This document shows, piece after piece, positions 7,501 through 8,373 of a stretch of 8,373 nucleotides of DNA. The position numbers and the translations under genes were made by a program. The stretch covers positions 1 to 8,373 of the forward strand of contig JAEOTI010000333.1 in assembly GCA_016839955.1 (NCBI GenBank). The letters run 5' to 3'. Origin of the DNA: Candidatus Hodarchaeota archaeon. GTDB taxonomy: Archaea; Asgardarchaeota; Heimdallarchaeia; Hodarchaeales; YT1-057. Each line of letters opens with the position of its first letter. Positions within the stretch are counted from its first letter, which is position 1. The notes beneath the pieces were generated by a model. It was not told the DNA's origin. It saw only the letters and a program-made list of their open reading frames with translations, and searched no databases.

Positions 7501-8373
7501 TGAGTAAATCAATCCAATCTTTCTTTTTCATGAAAGATGGATTTCTCGTGAAGAATTTTTTGAATTTTTGACCATGAGTTATTTCTCCGAACGAAATAGG
7601 ATCTGGATCATCATCACTCGGAAGCCAATTTGGATCTTCGGGGATAGGGTTATCTAAAACATTAATCCTATCACCTGTGTAATACCGTTTTATAGCATTA
7701 TATGAGTAATGTCTTGTTGAAATCTGAATTTTGGCTTGGGTTGCATTAACTCGTTCAAGATTTCTGTATGCTATCCAAGCCTGTTTATACTTTATAATTT
7801 CCAGATAAGTATTTAGATAATTTTCCCAACTCTCTAGTCTGCCCTCCAATGCTTTCCTTCGTTTAGGTAAATTCAACAACCATATAAAATCTTCCTCGCT
7901 TGAAAAATAGTCATTTAGGTTCTCATTTGTCACTAAGATTACTGGCCCTGTTAAAATTCCCTCAGTGGGATAAGGCCTTTTAGAAGTGATTTGCAGAGAA
8001 ACCCGTGTAATACTTAGCCTTCTCCTTCTTCTTCTACAATTAAAGACAATCGAATGATTGTTAAAAACAGTCTTATCATAAAGAGGTGTAGCAGGATCTA
8101 TTCGAAGGCGCCAATCACCATATTTTCCTTCTTTTTCTCCTTCAAAAGTTTTAGTTGTTGTATTCTCCACCAAAAATCTTATTGTTTCCGAAGTTCCTGG
8201 GAATAATTCTGTTATTCTTGTTATCAATGCTTTTTTCACTGCAGCTATATCTGGTTTTTTATCTACTGAGTCTGTAACCCCGAGTGCTTTTGCTGTGAAT
8301 CTGTCTGTATTTGAGTATCGAGTGTCCAATGAAAGAGCTAAAGTGATTATTGCGGCATTTCTTTTATCTATTC
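4532..8373 (-). CDS. UPF1/DNA2-like superfamily 1B helicase with long coiled-coil insertion, 5' end probably beyond the window
   Basis: Probable ATP-driven 5'-3' DNA or RNA helicase/translocase of the AAA_11/AAA_12 (UPF1, DNA2, IGHMBP2) type. Numbering from the TTG at 8329: Q motif NQKQFDAL (373-380), Walker A GPPGTGKTT (394-402), motif Ia KVLVASQANLAVDN (417-430), VVGATC (904-909), motif II VIIDEVSKA (928-936), motif III VLVGDHQQLPP (952-962), motif IV LQYRMH (1015-1020), motif V TVDRFQGMERPVVIVSL (1166-1182), motif VI RRINVAFSRA (1199-1208). All are intact, so it should be active. Residues 1-370 are unrecognised, with a run of six arginines (99-104) and a helical W/Y-rich stretch (150-195). 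About 440 coiled-coil residues lie between Ia and II. No nuclease domain follows motif VI. The frame stays open from 8329 to the window edge without ATG or GTG, and the TTG has no Shine-Dalgarno, so the start probably lies upstream. The end overlaps the next gene by 17 bases. Family call is secure; substrate is unknown. Confidence 0.93.
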   Translation of the reverse strand, partial: IDKRNAAIITLALSLDTRYSNTDRFTAKALGVTDSVDKKPDIAAVKKALITRITELFPGTSETIRFLVENTTTKTFEGEKEGKYGDWRLRIDPATPLYDKTVFNNHSIVFNCRRRRRRLSITRVSLQITSKRPYPTEGILTGPVILVTNENLNDYFSSEEDFIWLLNLPKRRKALEGRLESWENYLNTYLEIIKYKQAWIAYRNLERVNATQAKIQISTRHYSYNAIKRYYTGDRINVLDNPIPEDPNWLPSDDDPDPISFGEITHGQKFKKFFTRNPSFMKKKDWIDLLIDLNDEYVISEETGTDNVLNYVSSNPFNSLPKEGLLLNSVFLDQLPFTLQEKAIRRLYKGQAVNPRLEDFIFDVTEARLPIRRERIDPESLIRKDLNQKQFDALERALNSPDITLIQGPPGTGKTTVIAELCHQIALWGGKVLVASQANLAVDNALKRLANQRVIMPIRIGKHATEEGHEFIEENVVKRWFESVKAEVTKIVGEREVLLNNTTRFKEAIKIIEERYEKQQNAEKKINSIRNDLNNLLSEENRIGQTKEELLENKTRLAKQLHFSTKVLKLQEFVLYEELQILFEILPSFIPLIRQQIAKLLEKSKIKGTYSLDLIETGEILVIIKEIQKIHPEVLSKIGGLKKIIDQKEKISSDEILQLTEQRQRITNKLMKTTDQNLMNQYSKELLEINRQIEVEKGTYATKIFGTSWQDESTSLRVQIDHLLKFFDLIDNSDLFQQLTIFKKALTPKNEYLPLLEQLEQLINNFQDFSFRLPASILNELIQKNRELKDSTEKNEDLIEKINRELKEIHTEIIACEREIDQNSQIIQNAIKIIQQNTKLIAQIIPDEEKFEQDFHLNEDSLQLLHQHYNNLLQQQQVELEQSRRWLALQKEWINKIENSSTDEYENLVSTYIDLANVVGATCTETGKYRFHGKPEREFDLVIIDEVSKATPPEILMPMLLGKQIVLVGDHQQLPPLFRLSTDELPIQEFGEDEDAQDLVKRFERLVTASYFQEMFEEAEEQLKERLILQYRMHSTIMRAINQFYPQGYQLKQGLNEDEEKIKNYFVLKGKSGDLTSPDTHLVWVDTTYKQVNGKTARNIEGRERGKFTSRYNEYEIEVIRKILLALNEQIQNLQTKGEKPPQKIAIISFYAGQERRLREMVRNLKQNHLIEKIQYRIGTVDRFQGMERPVVIVSLVSSPPKGSPTAFVKEFRRINVAFSRAQALLIIVGSKAAFEGIQVNIRYGKGNFIRKYSYREIINAAETCHGGNYYVRGYDIIE
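4549..4556 (-). promoter_or_regulatory. Shine-Dalgarno-like site AAGGGGGT before the NYN-domain gene
   Basis: Reading the minus strand, AAGGGGGT directly precedes the ATG at 4548. The G run is only one base from that ATG, although its AAGG part is four bases away. The in-frame TTG at 4539 (codon 4) sits ten bases from the G run, so it is a possible alternative start. The site lies inside the last codons of the helicase gene, which favours translational coupling. Confidence 0.55.
5630..6943 (-). other. Coiled-coil insertion inside the helicase (about residues 463-900)
   Basis: Between motif Ia and the VVGATC/motif II block the helicase carries about 440 residues dominated by Glu, Lys, Gln, Ile and Leu in heptad-like runs (clear around 475-545, 610-680 and 765-880). 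Less charged hydrophobic patches break them near 555-585 and 700-760. It reads as two or more antiparallel coiled-coil arms. In UPF1-like proteins domain 1B and its stalk emerge in this interval; here it is much enlarged. I infer a protein-interaction or nucleic-acid-clamping arm. Boundaries are approximate and no coiled-coil predictor was run. Confidence 0.75.

Noticed and set aside
1..8373. CRISPR arrays, tRNA genes, inverted repeats of insertion sequences, terminator hairpins, recoded stop codons
   Set aside because: Nearly every base is coding, the intergenic gaps are at most about nine bases, no spaced direct repeats were visible, and all frames end in ordinary TAA or TGA stops.

Overview
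The window is one tightly packed minus-strand gene block from an AT-rich prokaryote (roughly one third G+C by eye). Four coding regions read in the order 8373 to 1. They overlap or are only a few bases apart, so this is very probably one operon, and both ends run off the window. TAA and TGA are both used as stops, and Shine-Dalgarno-like purine runs precede the three visible starts. No rRNA, tRNA, other taxonomic marker or promoter is present, so lineage is open. The Lys/Glu/Ile/Asn-rich proteins and mixed AGA/CGA arginine codons fit an AT-rich archaeon (for example an Asgard-type genome) or a low-GC bacterium. That is an impression only.

Layout in transcription order: (1) 8373-4532, a UPF1/DNA2-like superfamily 1 helicase of about 1,280 residues, with all core motifs and a coiled-coil insertion of about 440 residues between motifs Ia and II; its true start probably lies beyond the right edge. 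(2) 4548-1639, a 969-residue protein with an N-terminal winged-helix-like domain, about 650 unrecognised residues, a lysine-rich linker and a C-terminal NYN/PIN ribonuclease domain of the Zc3h12a (Regnase) type. (3) 1642-761, a coiled-coil protein whose small C-terminal domain resembles DUF2997-type sequences. (4) 751-1, the first 250 residues of a protein that looks like the degenerate N-terminal half of a Ycf46-like AAA+ ATPase; the catalytic AAA+ module would lie off the left edge.

Inferred working model: an NTP-driven helicase, a multidomain RNase, a coiled-coil adaptor and an AAA+ ATPase act together, possibly in RNA surveillance or defence against foreign nucleic acid. A UPF1-like helicase beside a Regnase-like nuclease parallels the eukaryotic Regnase-1/UPF1 partnership. 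I cannot match this four-gene set to a named defence system. The only non-coding DNA is a few bases at gene junctions; I saw no terminator, repeat array, mobile element or RNA gene.
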